Assembly: GCA_002391185.1 (NCBI GenBank) | Contig: DGRY01000032.1 | Location: forward strand, 1-5,286 | Direction: 5' to 3' | Source of the DNA: Prevotella sp. UBA4376 | Lineage (GTDB): Bacteria > Bacteroidota > Bacteroidia > Bacteroidales > Bacteroidaceae | DNA: 5,286 nt | In this document: positions 1-5,286 of the stretch, one piece after another | How positions within the stretch are numbered: position 1 is the first letter of the stretch | Layout: each line of letters starts with the position of its first letter | The notes under the pieces: model-generated | Databases searched by the model: none | The model's input: the letters and a program-made list of their open reading frames with translations, nothing else | What the model was told of the DNA's origin: nothing | Made by a program: the position numbers and the translations under genes

Positions 1-2440
1 AAGGCCAGTCGTCGAAGTTCTCAAAGTGGTCGGGCTTGCGGAACAGCAATCCGGGAGCAACGTTGCCTGTGATAGCTGAGAAGTCGGCACGGTTGTTGCC
101 ATAGAACACCTGCTTGGGACGGGCTGCACCCAGAGTGGCTACAAACGAATAGTTGTGATAAGGATGACATCCATAGAGCCAGTTGGCAGCACGGAACACC
201 TCATCTTGCTTTATGATGTCGGGGAAGTAGAGATGCGCAAAGCACACCGTGGTGCCAAAGCTAAGCACTTGATTGCTTCCTGCCCAGTTGCCCAAAGAGA
301 TAGGCATTCCGTAAGGGTTATCCTTGTCGAAGTTCGCAATGTATTTGGCATATTCAGCCATGTAGGGGCGTAGTTTCTTACGGTATGCCTCATTCATGTA
401 GGGAATAGCATCAAGGGCTGTCTGTATGTTCCATTCCACGTTTTGTTTCAGGTCGTTGAAAATCTCTTTCATGAAACTGTCGAGATATTTCTTTTCGCCC
501 GTTGCAACATATAGCTGCAAGTAGCTGGCAGACATTCCAAAATACATTCGGTGACTATTGTCGGCTGTTGCCTTGTGTGCCTTTGTGTAGTTTTTTATCA
601 AAACATCAAGCTCTGTTATCAGTCGTTTAGACTGTGTGAGGGCACGCTGGGCAAGACTGTCGTTATAGCCTCTAAGCGCATTGCTTGCTGCTGCAAACAC
701 GGTGGCTGCCTGAAGGTCGAGCATGGGATTGCGTGTGGTGAAAGCCCACATATCGTCGGGCATGCCGCTGCTCTTGCCATCGGCTGACACCTCGAAAGGC
801 TTCAGCTTTGGATCATAATGCTTGCCATCGGTGATTGATGCAGCATCGCCAAGGTGATGATAGTTCCACAGCACCGAGTTAGAAAGCGTTGAAGCCATGT
901 GACCAATCTGCTCAGCCTGAGCCACAAGGTTTAGCGTGCCGTGCTCAATGAATTGCAGAATGTCGGGAGTGCCGTCGGGGCGGTGAAGCTCCACATATCT
1001 TTGTTTCTCGCTCACGAAAGTGGCATCGCGCAGTGGCTTGAAAATGTTCCATGCCCTGATGAAGTTTTGCACCACGTTGATGTTAGATCCCGTTTCAATG
1101 TCGAAGTCGCCCGCATCAAAATATCCGCCAATGTTAAGTCCCGGGATAAGCTCCAATGGTTTGTATTTTGTGTCTGTTTCGCCCTGAGAGTGCATGTCGA
1201 AGTGATCGCTTGGTGGCGCTTGCAGGTAGCCCTCCTTGAATGGTTCGCCGTGCCACACTCGGTAGCCCTCCTTAACATACATGTGGTTCATGTGTATTGG
1301 CACCCACACATCGGTTGTGGCGTCGGTAATCTTGTTATACACATTCTCGTCGATGATGAAATTGTTAGTTTTCGTGGTGTCGTATTGTATGAAGTATATT
1401 CCCGGAGTTTTTACACTCGAGAAATCAAACTTGGTGTAGTTGTATTTGTAGTATTCGCCCCAGTTCTGCAGCTTTCCTTCGTATGCCTTGCTCACAGTGC
1501 CGTCGTTGTTTATGCGCATGAGCGAGGCAGTTTCCTTCATCTTTGCATTCTTGTCGAGCTCAATAACGCTCACCTTTTTCTGCGAGGGAGTGTAGCCCAC
1601 CTGCGAGAAACCAATGTTGGGTTTGCGAATCCAGCCCTCAATGGCATGCGGTTCAACAGTCCAGCTCACCACCTTTCCCGTTTGGTTGGCAGGCAGAATG
1701 CTGCGCAACACATACCAGCCGTTCTGTGCCAGTATTCGTCCGTCGAAAAGTTGCAGTTCGGCATCGCTGCTTATGTTTATCATGCGCTCGGCATCATCAA
1801 TAGCCATTGTTATGTTGTGCCCCTTTTCGAGTGGCATAGGGTCAACAAACTGTTGTGTTCCTCTATCGTTATATGTTTTGAAGCCCTTAAACTGCTTGGG
1901 CTTTTCGCTTTCGGGCAGAGCAACAGTGTTGCTTGCAGCATAGCGTGGAAAGCGGTTTAGTCTGCCGTCCATGCAGAATGTTTTGAGCCAATAGCGCGAA
2001 GGCAGAAACTCAAGGTTTAGTCCTGCTTTGCCTGCCAATGTCTTGGGCACAGGCTTGTCGAGCCACACAGCTATCTCTACGGCTTTTCCTTTGGCAGTAA
2101 CAACAATTCTGCTGTCGAAGTCGTAGTCGTCATAACGCAGAGCCACTTCAATGCTCCCGTCTTTGCGGTTCACCTTTCTACTTGTCATCTTTGGCACAAG
2201 ATCCCATTGCTCAGGCGTATTGTTCAGTCGGATAGCTCCTCCCTGAATAGCCCTCACGCCATGTTGAATGATTTCAATGCCCGAGTTTTTCTCGTCATTG
2301 AAAGCACCGTCATAGTTGTTGCTGAACACCATTACGTTCACGCCTTGACGCTCAAAGTAATCCTTGTCGTTCAGTTGTAGATTCTGTGCTTGTGCGTACA
2401 TCGTTCCGCATAGTCCCAGCACGATTAAAAGTGTTTTCAT
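1..2440 (-). CDS. Secreted glycoside hydrolase family 9 protein with CelD_N-type Ig-like domain, 3' end cut by window edge
   Basis: I translated the minus strand by hand from ATG at 2440; the frame stays open to base 2, giving 813 residues. Residues 1-18 form a signal peptide (hydrophobic LLIVLGL core, likely cleavage after AQA), so the product is exported. Residues about 20-270 are a beta-rich N-terminal region that I cannot name. Residues about 275-368 match the Ig-like CelD_N domain (NIGFSQVGYTPSQKKVSVI at its start, FIIDENVY at its end). From about 370 onward is the GH9 (alpha/alpha)6 barrel. Its signature GGYFDAGDFD holds D442 and D445, which in the family position and activate the nucleophilic water of an inverting reaction. 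Near the end, YSFVATLG (764-771) and YGNNRADF (780-787) correspond to the C-terminal GH9 block. The family's catalytic acid Glu normally lies just after a DWPFxWGxNE-like stretch; the visible protein stops at DDWP, so that Glu should be just outside the window. The expected role is endo- or exo-hydrolysis of beta-glucans or related plant polysaccharides; the substrate cannot be told. There is no SusC/SusD partner within view. The family is certain from motifs; the specificity is not. Confidence 0.93.
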   Translation of the reverse strand, partial: MKTLLIVLGLCGTMYAQAQNLQLNDKDYFERQGVNVMVFSNNYDGAFNDEKNSGIEIIQHGVRAIQGGAIRLNNTPEQWDLVPKMTSRKVNRKDGSIEVALRYDDYDFDSRIVVTAKGKAVEIAVWLDKPVPKTLAGKAGLNLEFLPSRYWLKTFCMDGRLNRFPRYAASNTVALPESEKPKQFKGFKTYNDRGTQQFVDPMPLEKGHNITMAIDDAERMINISSDAELQLFDGRILAQNGWYVLRSILPANQTGKVVSWTVEPHAIEGWIRKPNIGFSQVGYTPSQKKVSVIELDKNAKMKETASLMRINNDGTVSKAYEGKLQNWGEYYKYNYTKFDFSSVKTPGIYFIQYDTTKTNNFIIDENVYNKITDATTDVWVPIHMNHMYVKEGYRVWHGEPFKEGYLQAPPSDHFDMHSQGETDTKYKPLELIPGLNIGGYFDAGDFDIETGSNINVVQNFIRAWNIFKPLRDATFVSEKQRYVELHRPDGTPDILQFIEHGTLNLVAQAEQIGHMASTLSNSVLWNYHHLGDAASITDGKHYDPKLKPFEVSADGKSSGMPDDMWAFTTRNPMLDLQAATVFAAASNALRGYNDSLAQRALTQSKRLITELDVLIKNYTKAHKATADNSHRMYFGMSASYLQLYVATGEKKYLDSFMKEIFNDLKQNVEWNIQTALDAIPYMNEAYRKKLRPYMAEYAKYIANFDKDNPYGMPISLGNWAGSNQVLSFGTTVCFAHLYFPDIIKQDEVFRAANWLYGCHPYHNYSFVATLGAARPKQVFYGNNRADFSAITGNVAPGLLFRKPDHFENFDDWP

Positions 2441-2505
2441 ATGGAATCAATTTGGTTATTAAAACGTATTTAATTACTATTTCTTTTGATGTATTATCGA
2501 GTGGG

Positions 2506-2513
2506 CAAGTATA
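2506..2513 (-). promoter_or_regulatory. Possible -7 element for the GH9 gene
   Basis: Read on the minus strand this is TATACTTG, which matches the Bacteroidetes -7 consensus TAnnTTTG at all but one fixed position. It lies 66 bases upstream of the GH9 start and would give a leader of roughly 60 bases. No convincing TTTG -33 element is found at the usual distance upstream, so the call is weak. The GH9 leader has no Shine-Dalgarno sequence, which is normal in this phylum. Confidence 0.3.
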
Positions 2514-2607
2514 ATCTCTCGCTCCTTTTTTATAATTAATTAACTGACTTCACTTTGATATATACGAATTATAGACGGAATATAAAAGCGTGTATTGTTT
2601 TTTTTCT

Positions 2608-2615
2608 TATCTTTG
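2608..2615 (+). promoter_or_regulatory. Probable -7 promoter element for the lipoprotein gene
   Basis: TATCTTTG is a perfect match to the Bacteroidetes -7 consensus TAnnTTTG. It would start transcription near 2622 and leave a leader of about 110 bases to the ATG at 2733, with an 11-T tract inside the leader. No good TTTG -33 element is seen 17-23 bases upstream; the closest TTG (2595-2597) is too near. The same eight bases recur upstream of the ATPase gene. Confidence 0.45.
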
Positions 2616-2650
2616 CTTTTGCTAAATTAATAGAATATGCGAACAAATGC

Positions 2651-2661
2651 TTTTTTTTTTT
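2651..2661 (+). repeat. Eleven-base T homopolymer in the lipoprotein leader/promoter region
   Basis: Eleven consecutive T residues lie between the two candidate -7 elements upstream of the lipoprotein gene. No stem precedes it (ATGC on its left is a direct repeat of an earlier ATGC, not an inverted one), so it is not an intrinsic terminator. Such tracts can change length by slippage and can alter promoter spacing or DNA curvature; whether that happens here is unknown. Confidence 0.6.
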
Positions 2662-2732
2662 ATGCAATAATGTTCCATTAATTTCGGATGTAATTAGAAT
2701 AAGAAAAAAATAAATTGAAAATATTATTGATT

Positions 2733-3230
2733 ATGGGAAAGAATATAAGTTCAATTCTGTGTGGAATGCTACTGTTGTTTTCGGCTGTTGGTTTCCTATC
2801 TTGTGATGTAGGATACTGTCTGCCTGTAGAGAATAAGCCTGAGATGAGTAAAGGAATTGTTACGGAAACGGGGACAGTACGTATAGACGGAATGTATTTT
2901 CAGCGTTTTTATTATTTCAATTGTGACTTAAAAGGAAGTTACGTCATTAATATCGACTCTTTAAAATTGAACCTTAGTGATGATAATTTAATTTTGAGGC
3001 CAAATAATATATATATTTCTCGTGATATTAAATCTAAGAATAATGCCTCTGTTAAGAATATATTTATCCAAAAGCGGTTGATATTTGATCGCAAAGATAA
3101 GACAAAGGAAATTCAGAAGCCGTTGTTATTAACTGTACTTCCCTCTGATTTTATCATGTGTAATGGGAAACGAATAATTAATGATACCTTGATAATTGAG
3201 TTGAAAGATCCGAGAAGAGCTATAAAGTAG
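2733..3230 (+). CDS. Predicted small lipoprotein of unknown function
   Basis: I do not recognise this 165-residue protein. With the ATG at 2733 it starts MGKN, followed by a hydrophobic core (ISSILCGMLLLFSAVG) and a lipobox-like FLSC, so Cys24 is a likely lipidated N-terminus placing it in the inner or outer membrane facing the periplasm. The mature part (about 142 residues) is mainly predicted beta-strand with alternating hydrophobics (YVINIDSLKLNL, TLIIELKD) and four aromatic residues in YFQRFYYFNC; it has no other membrane segment and no catalytic motif I can identify. Mature-region Cys residues besides the lipidated one are at 29, 64 and 143. An upstream in-frame TTG at 2715 adds six residues (MKILLI) and has an A-rich leader; I prefer the ATG because it gives a conventional signal length, but the TTG cannot be excluded. 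A stop at 2700 closes the frame upstream. The gene is far more AT-rich than its neighbours: 30 G+C in the 120 bases at 2941-3060, against 32 in the 60 bases at 3841-3900 of the ATPase. That suggests foreign or fast-evolving DNA. Confidence 0.75.
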   Translation: MGKNISSILCGMLLLFSAVGFLSCDVGYCLPVENKPEMSKGIVTETGTVRIDGMYFQRFYYFNCDLKGSYVINIDSLKLNLSDDNLILRPNNIYISRDIKSKNNASVKNIFIQKRLIFDRKDKTKEIQKPLLLTVLPSDFIMCNGKRIINDTLIIELKDPRRAIK

Positions 3231-3244
3231 TGGAAAGAAATCTT

Positions 3245-3259
3245 TGCAACGAGGTTGCA
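3245..3259. promoter_or_regulatory. Perfect 6-3-6 inverted repeat, possible operator for the ATPase (or weak terminator of the lipoprotein gene)
   Basis: TGCAAC-GAG-GTTGCA is an exact dyad starting 15 bases after the lipoprotein stop and ending 12 bases before the ATPase -7 box, so it covers the -33 region of that promoter. A 15-bp dyad in this position is typical of an operator bound by a dimeric repressor, for example a Fur-superfamily metal sensor; the regulator is not in the window. Alternatively, the RNA hairpin (6-bp stem, 3-base loop) followed by CTCTTTTCTT could act as a weak intrinsic terminator. The T run is interrupted by C, which makes a strong terminator less likely. Confidence 0.45.
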
Positions 3260-3271
3260 CTCTTTTCTTAA

Positions 3272-3279
3272 TATCTTTG
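3272..3279 (+). promoter_or_regulatory. Probable -7 promoter element for the metal ATPase gene
   Basis: TATCTTTG fits TAnnTTTG exactly and lies 26 bases before the ATPase ATG, predicting a short leader of about 20 bases. Candidate -33 elements are TTTG at 3243-3246 (25-base spacing, somewhat long) and TTG at 3255-3257 (14, somewhat short); both fall within or touch the inverted repeat. The leader (GAGACAAAGAT) is A-rich without a Shine-Dalgarno sequence. Confidence 0.55.
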
Positions 3280-3305
3280 CAGCAGAAACAAAATGAGACA
3301 AAGAT

Positions 3306-5186
3306 ATGAAAAGAAAACTAATTAGAATTATTGTAACGGCATTGCTGCTGGTGGCAGCATGGGGAGTGAGTGAGCTGTGGCAGTTGGCTGTGTGGCAGCA
3401 GCTGATTGTTTTCCTTGTGCCTTATGTTGTTATAAGTTATGATGTACTTGGCGAAGCGTGGGAAGGCATTATGGAGCGCGACCCCTTTAATGAAGACTTC
3501 CTAATGAGCGTTGCAACGATAGGAGCATTGCTTATTGGATTTATTCCTGGTGCCGAGACTCAGTTTCCCGAAGCTGTGTTTGTGATGCTTTTCTTTCAGG
3601 TTGGCGAAGTATTTGAAGACTATGCCGAGGACAAGAGTCGTGACTCAATATCCGAGTTGATGAATATCCGTCCCGACAAAGCCAATCTTGAAACGAATGG
3701 AAATATAGAGGTTGTTGACCCTTCAATGGTTAGGGTAGGAGATATTATAATGGTGAAGCCTGGCGAGATAGTTCCTCTCGATGGTGTTGTTGTTGATGGT
3801 GTGTCGAGTTTGAACACCGTTGCTTTGACAGGCGAGAGCGTGCCTCGAGAGATTGCAGTAGGCGGAGAGGTTCTTTCTGGCTGTGTGAATATCTCGGGTG
3901 TGTTGAAAGTGAAGGTGAAGAAACTCTTTGGCGAGTCAACGGCTTCAAAGATAATAAACCTTGTAGAGCAGGCAGGCGAGCGCAAATCAAAGAGCGAGAA
4001 CTTTATTCGCCGCTTTGCACACGTATATACTCCAATCGTTGTGTTTGCAGCCATTGCCCTTGCTGTTATCCCTTCACTTATCACTGGCGATGTTGCCCTG
4101 TGGGTGTATCGTGCTCTCACATTCCTTGTTGTCAGTTGTCCTTGTGCGCTTGTTATCTCTGTGCCTCTGACTTTCTTTGGAGGAATAGGCGGAGCAAGCC
4201 GTAATGGTATTCTTATCAAGGGGGCAAACTATATGGACACGCTTGCCAAGATTGGGACTGTGGTGTTTGACAAGACAGGCACTCTAACCAAAGGTGTGTT
4301 TGCCGTTGATGCTGTTCATCCAGAGGAATATGATGAGAAAAAACTTCTTAGCATAGCTGCTGCCGTGGAGCAATATTCAACTCATCCTATTGCTGTGGCT
4401 CTTCGTGAGGCTTCTGCTGTTGAGGCTGCCAATAGCAAGATTGAAAATGTTGAGGAGATAGCTGGGCATGGAGTGAAAGCTGTTGTTGATGGCAAACAGG
4501 TAAGCGTGGGAAACGAAAAACTTATGAATTCTCTTGGCATCACTCTGAACGCTTGTGAGGAATGTAAACACCATGCAGGAACAGTTGTTCATGTTGCCAT
4601 AGATGATATGTACGCCGGACATATTGTAATCTCTGACCAGATAAAGTCTGATTCTAAGGAAGCTATCTCTGCTTTGAAGAAACTTGGCGTAGAAAAAACA
4701 GTTATGCTTACTGGCGACCAGCAGAGGGTTGCAGAGCATGTGGCTAAGCAGTTGCAGCTTGACGAATATTATGCTCAGCTGTTGCCTGCCGACAAGGTAA
4801 GCAAGGTAGAGCAAATGCTGAGTGCTAAGCCAAGTGGTACACATCTCGCTTTTGTTGGCGACGGTATTAATGATGCTCCGGTGCTTGCTCGTGCCGATGT
4901 AGGCATAGCTATGGGCGCTCTGGGAAGCGATGCTGCTATTGAGGCTGCCGATGTGGTGCTCATGGATGATAAACCGTCGAAGATAGCACAGGCAATACGT
5001 ATTGCTCGCAAAACCATTCTTATTGCCAAAGAGAATGTGTGGTTTGCCATTATCGTTAAGGTTGCCATTCTTCTTTTCACGGCAGCAGGCTTGTTGGGCA
5101 GTTTGGCTATGGCTATAGCTGTGTTTGGCGATGTTGGTGTTATGGTGTTGTGTGTGCTTAATGCCACAAGAGCGTTGAAATATTGA
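3306..5186 (+). CDS. zntA: P1B-2-type heavy-metal (Zn/Cd/Pb) translocating ATPase
   Basis: This complete 626-residue inner-membrane pump uses ATP to export divalent soft metals, most likely Zn2+, Cd2+ and Pb2+, from the cytoplasm. Eight membrane segments are visible: about 7-23, 30-48, 64-80, 86-104, 237-257, 265-290, 577-596 and 598-620. The actuator loop carries TGES (175-178). SCPC (277-280) in the sixth segment is the transport-site motif. FDKTGT (321-326) holds the phosphorylated D322. The nucleotide domain has the P1B HP dipeptide (H360-P361) and GHG (387-389). TGD (469-471) and VGDGINDAP (517-525) complete the P domain. K585 in the seventh segment and D609 in GDVG of the eighth define the P1B-2 subgroup, which separates it from copper pumps. 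There is no N-terminal HMA domain or Cys/His-rich tail: the protein begins MKRK directly before the first membrane segment, so it is shorter than E. coli ZntA. A CEECKHH cluster (417-423) sits in the nucleotide domain. The start at 3306 is favoured because the -7 box leaves a sensible leader and no upstream in-frame start extends conserved sequence. It appears to be monocistronic; no regulator is adjacent. The symbol reflects subgroup motifs, not proven orthology. Confidence 0.95.
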   Translation: MKRKLIRIIVTALLLVAAWGVSELWQLAVWQQLIVFLVPYVVISYDVLGEAWEGIMERDPFNEDFLMSVATIGALLIGFIPGAETQFPEAVFVMLFFQVGEVFEDYAEDKSRDSISELMNIRPDKANLETNGNIEVVDPSMVRVGDIIMVKPGEIVPLDGVVVDGVSSLNTVALTGESVPREIAVGGEVLSGCVNISGVLKVKVKKLFGESTASKIINLVEQAGERKSKSENFIRRFAHVYTPIVVFAAIALAVIPSLITGDVALWVYRALTFLVVSCPCALVISVPLTFFGGIGGASRNGILIKGANYMDTLAKIGTVVFDKTGTLTKGVFAVDAVHPEEYDEKKLLSIAAAVEQYSTHPIAVALREASAVEAANSKIENVEEIAGHGVKAVVDGKQVSVGNEKLMNSLGITLNACEECKHHAGTVVHVAIDDMYAGHIVISDQIKSDSKEAISALKKLGVEKTVMLTGDQQRVAEHVAKQLQLDEYYAQLLPADKVSKVEQMLSAKPSGTHLAFVGDGINDAPVLARADVGIAMGALGSDAAIEAADVVLMDDKPSKIAQAIRIARKTILIAKENVWFAIIVKVAILLFTAAGLLGSLAMAIAVFGDVGVMVLCVLNATRALKY

Positions 5187-5219
5187 AAAATGGAAATATT
5201 GAAAAATGGAAAAATTGAA
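5177..5219 (+). repeat. 16-bp tandem repeat spanning the ATPase stop codon
   Basis: Two exact copies of GAAATATTGAAAAATG occupy 5177-5192 and 5193-5208, followed by a partial third copy (5209-5219, one mismatch in 11 bases). The first copy includes the last ATPase codons (AAA TAT TGA), so the array seems to have grown from the gene's own 3' end by local duplication, or the gene end was captured in a pre-existing A-rich repeat. Comparable ATTGAAAAA-type intergenic repeats are familiar in Bacteroidetes. No function can be assigned. Confidence 0.8.
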
Positions 5220-5239
5220 CCGAAGGTCACTGACTGAGC

Positions 5240-5267
5240 GTTTGCTGTCTGCGTAGCAGGTGCAAAC
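5240..5267. other. Two-part imperfect hairpin downstream of the ATPase gene
   Basis: GTTTGC (5240-5245) pairs with GCAAAC (5262-5267), and inside it CTGC (5249-5252) pairs with GCAG (5256-5259) around a GTA loop; a small internal loop (TGT opposite GT) separates the two stems. It begins 53 bases after the ATPase stop and may help end transcription or protect the 3' end. There is no T tract after it on the plus strand; on the minus strand a T-rich stretch follows only after about 20 bases, so it is not a canonical intrinsic terminator in either direction. The remaining bases to 5286 show no gene. Confidence 0.45.
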
Positions 5268-5286
5268 ATAAAGGCGAAGGAAGTAA

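Larger units (their letters stand above)
2441..2732. other. AT-rich divergent intergenic region
   Basis: This 292-base gap separates the GH9 gene (leftward) from the lipoprotein gene (rightward). It holds no credible ORF. It is strikingly A+T rich, with a TTAATTAA palindrome near 2535, T runs at 2598-2605 and 2651-2661, and an A-rich stretch just before 2715 that could serve as a Bacteroidetes-type translation-initiation region. Promoter-like elements are listed separately. A second, weaker plus-strand -7 candidate (TAATTTCG, 2679-2686, one mismatch to TAnnTTTG) lies closer to the lipoprotein start. No tRNA or conserved riboswitch fold is recognised. Confidence 0.6.

Noticed and set aside
941..1960. 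Long open frame of 339 codons on the plus strand
   Set aside because: It lies wholly antisense to the GH9 gene, whose own translation shows a signal peptide, CelD_N and DAGD motifs. The antisense product has no recognisable domain and is best explained by codon bias of the real gene.
1..2440. Lipoprotein rather than signal-peptidase-I export of the GH9 enzyme, because of Cys11 in the signal
   Set aside because: The residue before Cys11 is Leu, a poor lipobox, and Cys11 lies in the middle of the hydrophobic core; the AQA site at 16-18 fits ordinary signal peptidase better.
2641..2661. Intrinsic terminator ending in the T11 tract
   Set aside because: The preceding ATGC...ATGC is a direct repeat, so no GC stem forms before the T run.
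3294..3326. Ten-residue ORF (MRQRYEKKTN) overlapping the ATPase start, as a possible leader peptide
   Set aside because: It is too short and has no attenuator-like structure or repeated regulatory codons; an A-rich start region gives such ORFs by chance.
3620..4219. Open frame of 199 codons on the minus strand
   Set aside because: It is antisense to the conserved actuator and CPC regions of the ATPase; the product is low-complexity Thr/Ser/Pro-rich without motifs.
3306..5186. Copper-type P1B-1 ATPase
   Set aside because: Copper pumps have N/Y and M/S signatures in the last two membrane segments; here K585 and the DVG at 609-611 indicate the Zn/Cd/Pb subgroup.
4775..5269. Open frame of 164 codons on the minus strand
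   Set aside because: It is antisense to the ATPase GDGINDAP region and tail repeat; it is a Thr/Ala/Ser-rich shadow of the plus-strand codons.

Overview
The window most likely comes from a Bacteroidales bacterium, probably Prevotella or a close relative. Three things suggest this: sigma-ABfr-type -7 elements (TAnnTTTG) in the gaps, A-rich leaders without Shine-Dalgarno sequences, and a secreted GH9 enzyme of the long, multi-domain kind common in gut and rumen Bacteroidetes. The genus is inferred from style only; no marker gene is present.

Layout. Positions 1-2440 (minus strand) carry almost all of a secreted glycoside hydrolase family 9 protein. It starts at 2440 and runs off the left edge after 813 visible residues, just before the expected catalytic-acid region. 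Positions 2441-2732 are a very AT-rich divergent intergenic region with promoter-like elements in both directions and an 11-base T tract. Positions 2733-3230 (plus) encode a small predicted lipoprotein of unknown function, much more AT-rich than its neighbours. Positions 3231-3305 hold a perfect 6-3-6 inverted repeat and a perfect -7 box directly upstream of 3306-5186 (plus), which is a complete P1B-2-type heavy-metal ATPase (Zn/Cd/Pb exporter) without an N-terminal metal-binding domain. The last 100 bases hold a 16-bp tandem repeat that begins inside the ATPase stop region, and a two-part hairpin. No further gene can be called there.

How the genes relate. The GH9 gene is transcribed away from the other two and belongs to polysaccharide degradation in the periplasm or at the cell surface. 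The ATPase has its own apparent promoter with a dyad that could be a metal-responsive operator, so it is probably an independent metal-homeostasis unit. Nothing in the sequence links the orphan lipoprotein to either neighbour except position and strand. I see no RNA gene, CRISPR array, insertion sequence or phage gene. The window reads mostly as ordinary chromosome; the items worth a second look are the dyad-promoter module, the AT-rich orphan lipoprotein and the Cys/His cluster in the ATPase nucleotide-binding domain.
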